Positions 46,580-54,818 of a DNA stretch of 64,000 nucleotides are shown here, in pieces. The stretch is taken from the NCBI RefSeq assembly GCF_900312815.1, contig NZ_OMPE01000005.1:124001-188000 (forward strand), read 5' to 3'. The DNA is from Aquimarina sp. AU474. Lineage in GTDB: Bacteria; Bacteroidota; Bacteroidia; Flavobacteriales; Flavobacteriaceae. The position numbers and the translations under genes were made by a program. Numbering within the stretch: position 1 is the stretch's first letter; the number at the start of each line of letters is the position of its first letter. Below the pieces are notes generated by a model. It was not told the origin of the DNA. It saw only the letters and a list, made by a program, of their open reading frames with translations, and did not search any database.

Positions 46580-47092
46580 TTAATAATTTAGCACTGAAAC
46601 TACCGGGGCATTGAGTTTATCTCTCCCATTAAGGAAATCTAATTCCATAATAAAATTACATTGCACTACTATTCCACCTACCTCTTCGATCAATTGATAT
46701 ACAGCTTGAGCCGTACCTCCCGTTGCCAATACGTCATCATGTATTAAAATATGCTCTCCCGGTTTAATAGCATCAATATGTATCTCTAAAGTATCTTGAC
46801 CATACTCCAGACCATAACTTTTTGAAACCACTTCGTAAGGAAGCTTCCCTTTTTTTCTCACGGGTATAAAGCCAGCTCCCAAACGCTCTGCAATCATTCC
46901 GCCCAAAATAAAACCTCTTGCCTCAATACCTATTACTTTATCAATTTTTATATCACTAGGACAATACCCTGCCAATGTATCCGCACATTTAATCAAAGCT
47001 TCATGATTAGATAGTAATGGTGTTATATCTTTAAACAAAACTCCCGCTTTAGGAAAATCAGGAATATCTCTAATAAAATCTTGTAAATTCAT
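46580..47092 (-). CDS. apt: Adenine phosphoribosyltransferase
   Basis: 170 residues from the ATG at 47092 (MNLQDFIRDIPDFPKAGVLF); the longer open frame adds an atypical aromatic stub. The PRPP-binding motif is ILIHDDVLATGGTAQAVYQL, and other family stretches are VIGIEARGFILGGMIAERLG and RKKGKLPYEVVSKSYGLEYG. Apt makes AMP from adenine and PRPP. Confidence 0.96.
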   Translation of the reverse strand: MNLQDFIRDIPDFPKAGVLFKDITPLLSNHEALIKCADTLAGYCPSDIKIDKVIGIEARGFILGGMIAERLGAGFIPVRKKGKLPYEVVSKSYGLEYGQDTLEIHIDAIKPGEHILIHDDVLATGGTAQAVYQLIEEVGGIVVQCNFIMELDFLNGRDKLNAPVVSVLNY

Positions 47093-47330
47093 CGGCCGAA
47101 AGTAATGAAAATAAAAAAACAAACCCAAAAGAGCACTTGGGGTTATTGCCTTTGCTTAGTACATATTACCAAAAAAATAAAGATAAAACTAAGCTTACCC
47201 AAAGACAACCATCTCGGTTTAGACACTTATTACTAACACATTACACATAACAACATAACTATATCTTTATGTTTATTTTTTGAGAGTGCGCAGAGTGTCT
47301 TTTTTTAGTTATTAAAAAGTCTATATAAAT

Positions 47331-47362
47331 TTTGCCAACATTATAAAAAACGTTTATATTTG
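47331..47362 (+). promoter_or_regulatory. Promoter of tRNA-Arg
   Basis: TTTG (47331-47334), a 20-bp spacer and TATATTTG (47355-47362), 12 bp before the mature tRNA. It is a textbook Bacteroidota promoter. Confidence 0.8.
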
Positions 47363-47374
47363 CACCCGCAAAAC

Positions 47375-47448
47375 GGCCTCGTAGCATAACTGAATAGTGC
47401 ACTTGATTACGGCTCAAGAGGTTGCAGGTTTGAATCCTGCCGAGGTCA
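47375..47448 (+). tRNA. tRNA-Arg (anticodon ACG)
   Basis: A 74-nt cloverleaf: acceptor GGCCTCG/CGAGGTC with discriminator A, anticodon stem CTTGA/TCAAG around TTACGGC (anticodon ACG, read as ICG), and T-arm GCAGGTTTGAATCCTGC. CCA is not encoded. Confidence 0.93.
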
Positions 47449-47460
47449 CAAAAATTCTAG

Positions 47461-47494
47461 AAAACCTGTAACTTAAGTAGTTACAGGTTTTTTT
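47461..47494 (+). terminator. Terminator of tRNA-Arg
   Basis: A 12-bp stem AAACCTGTAACT/AGTTACAGGTTT with a 5-nt loop, followed by seven T. Confidence 0.88.
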
Positions 47495-47652
47495 ATTTAT
47501 TTGAATTGATGTTTCTTTTCAAACGCTTAATTACTTGAATTTTGCATTATTACTACAATATAAAAAACACGTAGTTCCTGGGTAATTTTTCTAATAGGAT
47601 TTTATTTTATGGTATAGAGTAGAAATTATCGAACCCTTAAAATAAGTATTAC

Positions 47653-47695
47653 GAAAAGGCCGAGTTGAACTTTCAATTTTCAACTCGGCCTTTTC
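47653..47695 (-). terminator. Terminator of the histidine-ladder lipoprotein gene
   Basis: A perfect 17-bp stem GAAAAGGCCGAGTTGAA/TTCAACTCGGCCTTTTC with a 9-nt loop, 30 bp past the lipoprotein stop on the minus strand. Confidence 0.8.
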
Positions 47696-47724
47696 ATGCT
47701 AATAACTAAATCTAGTATGATGAT

Positions 47725-48234
47725 TTACTTTTGATCAGATTCTTCTTCTGAAGCTTTTTCTTTATCTTCTTTCATCATTTTTTGATCTTCTTCTGTAATA
47801 CGCTTATGCTCGGTCGATATTTGTTGATGCTCCTTCTCCATATTGTCATGCTCACTTTTCATAGATTCATGTTCTGATGTCATCTGTTCTAATGTAATCT
47901 CTCCTGAAGCATGTTTTGTTTCTAGTTCGGCATGTTTTTCTAATAATGTTTTATGAGCTGTAATAAGTTCTCCGTGCTTCGTTAATATGTTTTTATGATT
48001 TTGCTCCGTTAATACGTGCAGAGAATCATTTTCTACGGCTTTATGACTATCTACCATTTGTTGATGATCATCTTTCATAGCGCCATGTTCTGCTTCCATT
48101 TTGCTATGAGACTCTTCCATTTCTGCATGCTTCTCTACCATTGTTTTGTGTTCGGGAGTTTCTGCTGGATTTTGTTTACATGAAACAAAGAAAAAAATTG
48201 CTGCAATTACTGTTAATAGACTACGTGTTTTCAT
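47725..48234 (-). CDS. Lipoprotein with a 16-histidine heptad ladder (coiled coil)
   Basis: 169 residues. A signal peptide ends in lipobox Cys19 (FFFVSCKQ). The mature part is one long predicted helix of heptads H-x-x-(M/L/I)-x-x-x. Histidines fall at 29, 36, 43, 50, 57, 64, then 73, 80, 87, 94, 101, 108, then 122, 129, 136, 143: every seventh residue, with one two-residue phase shift and one skipped heptad. The other positions are mostly Glu, Lys, Asp and Met. A His-core coiled coil suggests transition-metal binding or pH sensing at the membrane. It is divergent, 211 bp apart, from a Fur-family gene. I know no named family. Confidence 0.8.
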   Translation of the reverse strand: MKTRSLLTVIAAIFFFVSCKQNPAETPEHKTMVEKHAEMEESHSKMEAEHGAMKDDHQQMVDSHKAVENDSLHVLTEQNHKNILTKHGELITAHKTLLEKHAELETKHASGEITLEQMTSEHESMKSEHDNMEKEHQQISTEHKRITEEDQKMMKEDKEKASEEESDQK

Positions 48235-48445
48235 GATTTTTTAGTTAACTGGTTTTAAAATTTAGATGTATATAAAACTATTTTTTTTATAAAATATTTC
48301 CTTAAATGACTTAAAAATATCTGTCATGATAAAAGGAACGGTTCAAATCTTTAAAAAAAACTATGCTTTCAATTTAATTAAAATATGGTGAATGGATAAA
48401 AAAATATTAATTTAGATAAAAGTAAATGAATTCGAGTGCTGTATT

Positions 48446-48835
48446 ATGGAAATTAAGAAGACAAGAAATACCGAAAAGCAAAATCTTGTAAGAGATATTT
48501 TATCTAAAACCGAACATACCATGTCTGCCGAAGATATTATAGCTGCTATGCCTATAAAAGTTAATAAAACAACCATTTACAGGATTTTAGATCGATTTTC
48601 AGAAAAAGGTGAAGTTCATTTCATTACTGGTAAAAATGGAAAAGCATATTATGCACTTTGTAATAATTGTGGTACATCTCATCAAATTCATAACCATATA
48701 CATTTTGAGTGTAAAAATTGTAAAGAAGTAACATGTCAACCAAATACTTTACATGTACCAAACTTAAAAGGGTTTACCATACAGGAAACTCAGTTTTTAG
48801 TTATTGGTATATGCAATAAATGTAAAGAAAAGTGA
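48446..48835 (+). CDS. Fur-family metalloregulator (Zur candidate)
   Basis: 129 residues: a winged-helix domain (about 1-68; MSAEDIIAAMPIKVNKTTIY, RILDRFSEKGEVHFI) and a metal/dimer domain. The structural zinc pairs Cys89-x2-Cys92 and Cys123-x2-Cys126 are present, plus an extra pair Cys72-x2-Cys75 and Cys97. A His-rich stretch HQIHNHIHFE (79-88) may form the sensing site. The His-rich sensor and the neighbours fit a zinc sensor more than iron, but this is inference. A candidate target palindrome is at 50304 and 63458. Confidence 0.85.
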   Translation: MEIKKTRNTEKQNLVRDILSKTEHTMSAEDIIAAMPIKVNKTTIYRILDRFSEKGEVHFITGKNGKAYYALCNNCGTSHQIHNHIHFECKNCKEVTCQPNTLHVPNLKGFTIQETQFLVIGICNKCKEK

Positions 48836-48863
48836 AACCACCAGCTCTCCAGCTAGTGGTTTC
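48834..48863. other. Hairpin between convergent genes
   Basis: An inverted repeat GAAACCACCAGCT/AGCTAGTGGTTTC with a short loop and one unpaired step, between the Fur-family gene and the subtilase gene. It has no T-tract, so it is a weak or factor-dependent end. Confidence 0.5.
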
Positions 48864-48905
48864 GTAACTACACATCCTCGACGTAAGTAAGATGACAAAT
48901 ACCTT

Positions 48906-50174
48906 TTATCTTACAGCTATTGGATAGTTTTCTCCTCTATTATTTACAGAACCTGAAGTTCTTGGTCCATTTCCTCTTGCGTGCATAATTCCTGCTACAT
49001 GCGGAGATGCCATTGAAGTACCACTTAACGTTGCGTAACCTCCGTTCAAATATGTACTTCTTACACTACTTCCCGTGGCAATAACATCAATTGGATTCAT
49101 ATTAAAATTGGAAAATGATGAAAACCCACGATTACATGTCATAGAAGCAACAGTATAAATGTTACTACCGTTTACACAGGCTGGCTGATAATTGGCCGCG
49201 TTAGCACTACTATTACCCGCAGCAATAGCTACTAAAGTCCCCGCGTTTCCTAATGCTAAAAGCGCATTACGGTACGATGAATTATTAGAACAATTAGAAC
49301 CAAAAAAACCTCCTAAACTTAAATTAGCTACATCACCTGGAAGATCAAATTGACCTACATGATTTATCCCAGAAAGTATCGTAGATGTACTACTTCCTCC
49401 ACTACATCCGAAAACTCGTACTGGCACTACATTGGCACCTGAAGAAACTCCTACAACACCAATGTTATTATTAACAGCCGCGGCAGTTCCTGCAACATGG
49501 GTTCCGTGCCCATTACAATCATTAGGAGATCCGCCTACAAAAGATTTTGCATATCTAGAATCAGTAACTACATTAAGGTCTGGGTGATCCAAGTCGATCC
49601 CGCTATCAATTACCCAAATCCACTCGTCTTTACCTGTACCATTAGCAGCACCTCCTGCTCTAGAGATACCACATGGAGTTTGTTGCGCCATTTTTTGTGA
49701 TGCATCACCAGAAATAACTTCTTCTATTTTAAATTTTGGTAGCTCTACAACTCTATCGTATTCGATGGCCACTACATTAGGATCTTTTGATAGTTTTTGA
49801 AACTCATCATCTCCTAATTTAATAGCCATTCCAGAAATCTTAGTAGTATAATAATCTAAGACTTTAGATTGATCTAAATTATTTTCTAATAAAATAGAAT
49901 TCATCTTTTTAATAGAAACTTCAGAAATTTCTCTTACTGATTTAGCTTTTGCGCTTCTACTAGAAAATGATGATTTCTCAAGAATTTTTGTGGCAGGTTG
50001 AATTTTTGAATTTTTGAAAACAACAATATATTGCCCAGGAATAATTTTTCCCTCTGTACTGGTTGGTTTGACAACTGATTCTACAACTCCATCAGAAACG
50101 TTTTCATCCTGACAAGAAGTGATTACTAGACCCATAAGTAGAGTACCCAGGGCAAGTTTGCTAAAATTTTTCAT
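48906..50174 (-). CDS. Subtilisin-like (S8) serine protease lipoprotein
   Basis: 422 residues from the ATG at 50174 (MKNFSKLALGTLLMGLVITS, lipobox Cys21). The longer frame is upstream of a TACTTTTG promoter element, so it is not translated. An I9 propeptide (about 45-145; GQYIVVFKNSK) precedes the S8 domain with catalytic Asp in IWVIDSGIDLDHPDL, His in NGHGTHVAGTAAAV, and Ser in LSGTSMASPHVAG. It has the proteinase K layout. There is no T9SS C-terminal domain, which fits the lipoprotein anchor. Confidence 0.93.
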   Translation of the reverse strand: MKNFSKLALGTLLMGLVITSCQDENVSDGVVESVVKPTSTEGKIIPGQYIVVFKNSKIQPATKILEKSSFSSRSAKAKSVREISEVSIKKMNSILLENNLDQSKVLDYYTTKISGMAIKLGDDEFQKLSKDPNVVAIEYDRVVELPKFKIEEVISGDASQKMAQQTPCGISRAGGAANGTGKDEWIWVIDSGIDLDHPDLNVVTDSRYAKSFVGGSPNDCNGHGTHVAGTAAAVNNNIGVVGVSSGANVVPVRVFGCSGGSSTSTILSGINHVGQFDLPGDVANLSLGGFFGSNCSNNSSYRNALLALGNAGTLVAIAAGNSSANAANYQPACVNGSNIYTVASMTCNRGFSSFSNFNMNPIDVIATGSSVRSTYLNGGYATLSGTSMASPHVAGIMHARGNGPRTSGSVNNRGENYPIAVR

Positions 50175-50198
50175 TTGAGTTAAATTTGTGTTAGTCCC

Positions 50199-50206
50199 CA
50201 AAAGTA
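50199..50206 (-). promoter_or_regulatory. -7 promoter element of the subtilase gene
   Basis: On the minus strand TACTTTTG matches TAnnTTTG 25 bp before the ATG at 50174. The -33 element is weak. Confidence 0.4.
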
Positions 50207-50303
50207 TAAATTCAAATAAAAAATTCATTATGGAAAAACCACACTTCAAACCATTAATTTACAGTAGTTTATGTTAAAAAACTGAAATAAAAATACACTT
50301 GTT

Positions 50304-50316
50304 GCAACATTGTTGC
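50304..50316. promoter_or_regulatory. Candidate Zur-type operator
   Basis: A 13-bp palindrome GCAAC-ATT-GTTGC. Read on the minus strand with its flanks (AAAGCAACAATGTTGCA) it differs at one of 17 positions from the site at 63455-63471 (AAAGCAACAAAGTTGCA). It lies upstream of the zinc-scarcity-like gene run, though 280 bp from the nearest plus-strand start. Confidence 0.5.
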
Positions 50317-50597
50317 TTTAGTGATCATGGCGTTTTAAAGCTTATTTAAGGCATTAAAATTTTTGATTTATTCCTAGTAAAATTCTCTTCTACTTTAATT
50401 CCTTTTTTAACTCATTTTAACGTAAATTAACTATAATTTAACCAAAAACATATTTAATAATTACTTGTACCGCCCAACTACGCTTTAATCTACGTTAAAC
50501 AAATAGATAGTTTTACCTAAATTTTTACAAAAAAAGAAATCTTATAAATATCTTAAGGTTTAAGAATCCAATTAATTCCTATCTTTATCGGGTGCGG

Positions 50598-50918
50598 ATG
50601 AATTTTTATAAAAATATTATCTCTATCTTTTTTATCTCAACTTTTCTATTTCTTAGAATTGTTGATGTTCATGTTCTTTCCCACTTTTCAGATGACAATG
50701 ATCAAGTCGATTGTGAGTTATGTGAAATCATTACAGTATCCAATAAACTTACACCTTACATAGGTAACGCATCTATTGAAGTAGTTCAAAAAACTATCCT
50801 AGGTTTTCCTGAATACAAAACCAATTTTTGCTACGAAACATCACAATACAGTATTACACTTCCCGAAAGTGTTTATAACAAACCACCTCCACATTTCTCA
50901 TCTAGAGTTGTACTTTAA
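50598..50918 (+). CDS. Small secreted or membrane-anchored protein with DCELC motif
   Basis: 106 residues from the ATG at 50598; a GTG two codons earlier is an alternative. A hydrophobic N-terminus (ISIFFISTFLFLRIVDV) is followed by HVLSHFSDDNDQVDCELCEI, where His, Asp and a CxxC could bind metal, and an ending YNKPPPHFSSRVVL. I recall similar small proteins in Bacteroidota beside metal-uptake loci, but no named family. It precedes the carbonic anhydrase-like operon by 230 bp. Confidence 0.55.
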   Translation: MNFYKNIISIFFISTFLFLRIVDVHVLSHFSDDNDQVDCELCEIITVSNKLTPYIGNASIEVVQKTILGFPEYKTNFCYETSQYSITLPESVYNKPPPHFSSRVVL

Positions 50919-51147
50919 TTATTTATATTTTTCAATTTACTGTTTTGATTAATCATCATTGGTATGGTTTAATCATAGGGTTATTTTGGATTTTAAAATA
51001 GTATGACTTCTCTCTCTGTAGTTTAGAAAGTTTTCTTTAAACATTTCTAAGACATTCACTATTAATTATTAAAAAAAACAGCTTTCTGATATTTTCAGAT
51101 AGCTATTAAGTACATCATTTTATAACCTATTAAATCAAACAATTATT

Positions 51148-51621
51148 ATGATTACCAAACAAGAAGTAGAAAATGCTCAAAAAGCATGGGGTCAAGGTGT
51201 AGTTCGTATAGGAACTTTGCAATCTGATAAGGAACAATGTAAAACATTTACTCAAAATTTTGTAGATGAGCAATATGATTTTGACACTAAAGAGGTATTG
51301 TTCAAACCAACCAAAGCCGGCGTACAGCAATTTAGAATTAATAAAGAAGGGGCTATTTCCTATTTTATTGGTAGTAATTCTAAATATGATGAGGATCAAG
51401 GATTTGCTCTTCAACCATGGATCCATGTTAGATTTGAGAATGCAGCTATTATTTTGGAAGAAAATCGCGCACTAGCCATGGGAAATTATTTTTTTACGGA
51501 TACAAATAATGTAGAGACAAAAGTAGAATACACTTTTGGATATCATAAAAAACCTAATGGAAAATTAAAAATAGATGTACATCATTCGTCTTTGCCGTTT
51601 AATGTAGGAGAAAGTGTATGA
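51148..51621 (+). CDS. Iota-class carbonic anhydrase-like protein (COG4337)
   Basis: 157 residues, one domain of the NTF2/CaMKII-association fold. Conserved stretches are KAWGQGVVRIG, VLFKPTKAG, AISYFIGSNS, ALQPWIHVRFENA (87-99), MGNYFFTDTN (111-120) and the terminal HHSSLP (145-150), the hallmark of the iota carbonic anhydrase group. Members are often misnamed phosphoribosyl-AMP cyclohydrolase. Iota enzymes have been reported active with manganese or with no metal, unlike classical zinc carbonic anhydrases. There is no signal peptide, so it is cytoplasmic. Its stop overlaps the next start by 4 bp, and a COG0523 GTPase ends the same gene run, which fits a zinc-sparing role. Family call fairly confident; activity inferred. 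Confidence 0.72.
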   Translation: MITKQEVENAQKAWGQGVVRIGTLQSDKEQCKTFTQNFVDEQYDFDTKEVLFKPTKAGVQQFRINKEGAISYFIGSNSKYDEDQGFALQPWIHVRFENAAIILEENRALAMGNYFFTDTNNVETKVEYTFGYHKKPNGKLKIDVHHSSLPFNVGESV

Positions 51622-52154
51622 GTTTTAACAAACTAAAACCTGGCAACTGTTTGTTTCTGATCTGCCCAACGGACCATATAGAAAGTGTTTTGAGTCAAAC
51701 TTGTTATACAAAAGCATTTTTTTATACGGCCCTTGGGGCCAGTTTCAATTGGGATATTACTACTCAACAAAATCTTATGACATTAATCAAAAATCAAAAA
51801 ATCACACAGGTCATTTTTGTTACAAAATACACTAATCTTTTCTATAAGGAAGCACTTGACCCAAATAGCGAACCTTTTTATCAGGTTAATGAAACTTTGT
51901 TGAAATTGGATAAAACATTACCAAACGACTTCTTGAAGCAAAGTCATCCGATTTTAAGAATAATGTTGCTGGCATCTCGACATTTACAAAGGCAACGTAA
52001 TCATATTCTAAGAACTTCTATTCTTGGCAAGACTCTTAAACAAAATAATATCACCCCAAAAAGTTTTGTTTATTATCCAAAGAGCGAAATTTTTTATACT
52101 CCAGAAAAAATAGAACAAAAAGTGTTACTGTACGGAGATTTATCACCGAACTAA
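51618..52154 (+). CDS. Uncharacterised protein, possibly a ligand-less beta-carbonic anhydrase relative
   Basis: 178 residues, no signal peptide; ATG overlaps the previous stop (ATGA), so it is translationally coupled to the iota-type gene. I do not recognise a family with certainty. The order CLFLICPTDHIES, then KAFFYTALGASFNWDIT, then KITQVIFVTKYTNLFYKEAL follows the beta-carbonic anhydrase core (CMDSR ... RNAG ... VxGHxxCG). The zinc pair HxxC is replaced by KYTN, and the CxDSR motif is only partly kept. A long basic helix (ASRHLQRQRNHILRT) follows. It may be a catalytically dead partner or regulator. Confidence 0.55.
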   Translation: MSFNKLKPGNCLFLICPTDHIESVLSQTCYTKAFFYTALGASFNWDITTQQNLMTLIKNQKITQVIFVTKYTNLFYKEALDPNSEPFYQVNETLLKLDKTLPNDFLKQSHPILRIMLLASRHLQRQRNHILRTSILGKTLKQNNITPKSFVYYPKSEIFYTPEKIEQKVLLYGDLSPN

Positions 52155-52179
52155 TTTAGAGTTTTAAAATGTATGATAT

Positions 52180-54387
52180 ATGTTACGAATAACAGTTTTA
52201 TTTTGCTTGATAAACTATCTTAATGGATGGTCTCAAGAGGAAAAACAAAATTTCCCTCCGGCTGATAAACCCCTAGAGGTTAAAGTATCGAAAGTTAAAG
52301 GGGAGATTAAATTAGACGGAAAATTAAATGAATCCGATTGGGTTCATGCGCCCATTGTAGATGATTTTTTTAGGAGAGAACCTAGACAAGGAGGCAATGT
52401 CAGATATAAAACGCAGGTTCGATTTCTTTATGATGACAAAAACCTTTATATAGGTGCTTTTTGTAATGATTCTGTAGGAATAAAGGGCATTCGCATACAG
52501 GACCTTCGTCGTGACTTTAATTGGGGTGAAAATGATATTTTTGGAATTGCTCTTGACCCACAAAACCTGAAACAATATGCTCAAGGTTTTCAAACTACCC
52601 CCTATGGTAACCAGCGAGATTTTCAAAATTTCAATGGAAATAATTTTGACAATGGTTGGAATACATTATGGCGAGTAAGAACCCAGAGAACCGAAAATGG
52701 ATATTCGGTAGAAATGGCTATTCCTTTTAAATCTCTACGTTACAATCTTCCTGAAGAGGGTAATTTTATCGAACTCGGGTTTACCTTGGTGCGCTACGCA
52801 AGAAGGGATATAGAAGTTTCTACTTTTCCGGCCATTCCTCAATCTTTCACCCCATACAGAATGACCTATGCCGCCAAGTTAATTGGGATTGAAGCACCTC
52901 CACCATCTACCAATATTAGAATTGAACCATACGCCTTATATCAATATGATGAAACCAAAGAAGGGGATGTATTAACTGATAAATCAAATGAACCAAAAAT
53001 TGGTTTTGACGCCAAATGGGCTTTAAATCCAAAAACAATTTTAGATCTAACCGTAAATACAGATTTTGCCCAAGCAGATGTAGACCGTGCAGTAAACAAT
53101 CTAGAACGGTTTAATATTTTTTTTCCAGAGCGAAGACAATTTTTTTTAGAAAATTCTGGTATATGGGCTGGCGGATCACAGCGGTCTATACGTCCCTTTT
53201 TTAGTAGACAAGTTGGACTTCAGGGTGAGTTTAATGCTATACCTGCTCCTATTGATGCAGGTATTCGATTCACGCAACGAACAGAAAAAAATGCATTGGC
53301 AGCCCTTTTAGTTCGTCAACGAGAAACAGAAAATTCTGCCAGTGCTAATTTTGGAGTATTCAGATATTTAAAAAACTATGGGAGAGAAAATAATATTGGG
53401 ATTATGCTTACTCATAGGTTAGATGACAGCTATGACGAATTAGGATTAGATAGTACGAATAATACGACTATAACTCTAGATGGACAAATTCGTCCTACCA
53501 GTCAATGGGACATACAATATCTTTTATCAACATCATTAGATGAATTAACTGGAGAAACTGGTTTTGCTGGTCGAGTTTTTATAGGGAATGATACTAACAA
53601 ATATTATTATGGATGGGTTACAGAATATACTGATGCCAACTACAGTCCAAAAATGGGATTTGTTAGGCAAAAAAATGTGATTAGACATAATCCCGGAGGG
53701 TATTATATTTGGAGGCCTAAAAAAATTGATTGGATTAGAAGATGGGATCCAGGAATGTTTGTGAATTACAATCATGATGCCACAGATCCTAGTAAATTTC
53801 AACAGGCCAGTCTATATATTTTCCCTGTATTTACCTGGTTTAAGGACAATAGTTTTTTAGAAGTTTCCAGTACCCCAACTTGGCAAAATATCAATTTTGA
53901 TTTTTCTCCTTTAGGGTTAGAAATCGAACAGGATAAATATTTCTATACCCGATTCTTAATACAGTACAATACCGATTTATCCAAAAAATGGTCAGGAGAT
54001 ATTGGTGTGAATTTTGGAGATTTTTATAACGGAACTAGATCTACGATTAACGCTGCGGCTCGTTTTTCTCCTATTCCTCAAACAACACTTTCTTTAAATT
54101 ATGAATATAATGACATTAATGGTGTTGGTCTCTTACGAGAAGATTTAGAAACTAATCTTTACACGGCAAATCTCAGATTAGCTCTTAATCCCAAAATACA
54201 GTTATCAACTTTTTATCAATATAATAGTTTTAATGAGCAGGGACGTTGGAATGTACGGTTTAGTTGGGAATACATGCCATTATCATTTATCTACTTAGTG
54301 TTTAACGACACTCAAACTGATGTGTTTGACCCTGTAGAACAAAGTACACAATTCATTAGTAAAATTACTTTTTTAAAACAATTTTAA
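52180..54387 (+). CDS. DUF5916 protein: CBM9-like domain plus C-terminal outer-membrane barrel
   Basis: 735 residues with a signal peptide (LFCLINYLNGWSQ). A CBM9-like N-terminal beta-sandwich (about 30-240; GEIKLDGKLNESDWVHAPI, NGYSVEMAIPFKSLRYN) is followed by a large DUF5916 region predicted as a beta-barrel (about 250-735; FFPERRQFFLENSGIW, ending FISKITFLKQF with a terminal Phe). The family is widespread in Bacteroidota with unknown function. In this operon it could be the outer-membrane component for a metal or a metal complex. It lies 25 bp after the previous gene. Confidence 0.85.
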   Translation: MLRITVLFCLINYLNGWSQEEKQNFPPADKPLEVKVSKVKGEIKLDGKLNESDWVHAPIVDDFFRREPRQGGNVRYKTQVRFLYDDKNLYIGAFCNDSVGIKGIRIQDLRRDFNWGENDIFGIALDPQNLKQYAQGFQTTPYGNQRDFQNFNGNNFDNGWNTLWRVRTQRTENGYSVEMAIPFKSLRYNLPEEGNFIELGFTLVRYARRDIEVSTFPAIPQSFTPYRMTYAAKLIGIEAPPPSTNIRIEPYALYQYDETKEGDVLTDKSNEPKIGFDAKWALNPKTILDLTVNTDFAQADVDRAVNNLERFNIFFPERRQFFLENSGIWAGGSQRSIRPFFSRQVGLQGEFNAIPAPIDAGIRFTQRTEKNALAALLVRQRETENSASANFGVFRYLKNYGRENNIGIMLTHRLDDSYDELGLDSTNNTTITLDGQIRPTSQWDIQYLLSTSLDELTGETGFAGRVFIGNDTNKYYYGWVTEYTDANYSPKMGFVRQKNVIRHNPGGYYIWRPKKIDWIRRWDPGMFVNYNHDATDPSKFQQASLYIFPVFTWFKDNSFLEVSSTPTWQNINFDFSPLGLEIEQDKYFYTRFLIQYNTDLSKKWSGDIGVNFGDFYNGTRSTINAAARFSPIPQTTLSLNYEYNDINGVGLLREDLETNLYTANLRLALNPKIQLSTFYQYNSFNEQGRWNVRFSWEYMPLSFIYLVFNDTQTDVFDPVEQSTQFISKITFLKQF

Positions 54388-54496
54388 AAATGTTTAATCT
54401 AATCTCTCTTTACACTTTTTCTTTTGCAAGAATTCCGTTTTTTCAAAAGAATCGTTTTTCAACACAATTATCGGAAAAATAATTAAATGACATAAA

Positions 54497-54802
54497 ATGA
54501 AAAAAGTAATCCTACTCGCAATCATATTAGCAATCGTCTCATGTAATCACATAGAGCAAGAAGAAAGAGTTTTAGTCCGAGAAAACGGAGATGCTTCATT
54601 AGTGATTAATATTCCTAAGGCAGCATGTAAAAAGTGTCAAAAAATAATAGAAGCAGGACTACAAAATGAAAATGGGATTAGACAATCTATTTTAGATTTG
54701 AATTCGAAAAACTTGTCCGTCGTTTACACTCCAGAAAAAACAACACCAGAAATACTGAAAGCAACTATAGAAAAATTAGCAAAGCAAATCCCTTGTAAAT
54801 AA
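54497..54802 (+). CDS. Small lipoprotein with heavy-metal-associated (HMA)-like domain
   Basis: 101 residues. Lipobox Cys16 (AIVSCNHI), then an HMA-like fold: VINIPKAACKKCQKIIEAGL with the metal-binding pair CKKC (44-47), a strand ILDLNSKNLSVVYTPEKT and a helix PEILKATIEKLAKQ. The protein ends IPCK. HMA domains bind Cu+ or Zn2+; here it would act in the periplasm or at the outer membrane. Confidence 0.75.
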   Translation: MKKVILLAIILAIVSCNHIEQEERVLVRENGDASLVINIPKAACKKCQKIIEAGLQNENGIRQSILDLNSKNLSVVYTPEKTTPEILKATIEKLAKQIPCK

Positions 54803-54818
54803 CCCAAAACATTTAACA

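Larger units (their letters stand above)
50175..50597. other. Divergent intergenic region with candidate operator
   Basis: 423 bp between the subtilase gene and the small secreted-protein gene. It contains a TACTTTTG element at 50199-50206 (minus strand), the palindrome at 50304-50316, and a TATCTTTA element just before the plus-strand gene. No reading frame of interest was seen. Confidence 0.45.

Noticed and set aside
51148..51621. Phosphoribosyl-AMP cyclohydrolase (HisI)
   Set aside because: A common database label for this family, but the zinc and Mg motifs of HisI are absent and no his genes are near; the HHSSLP ending points to the iota carbonic anhydrase group.
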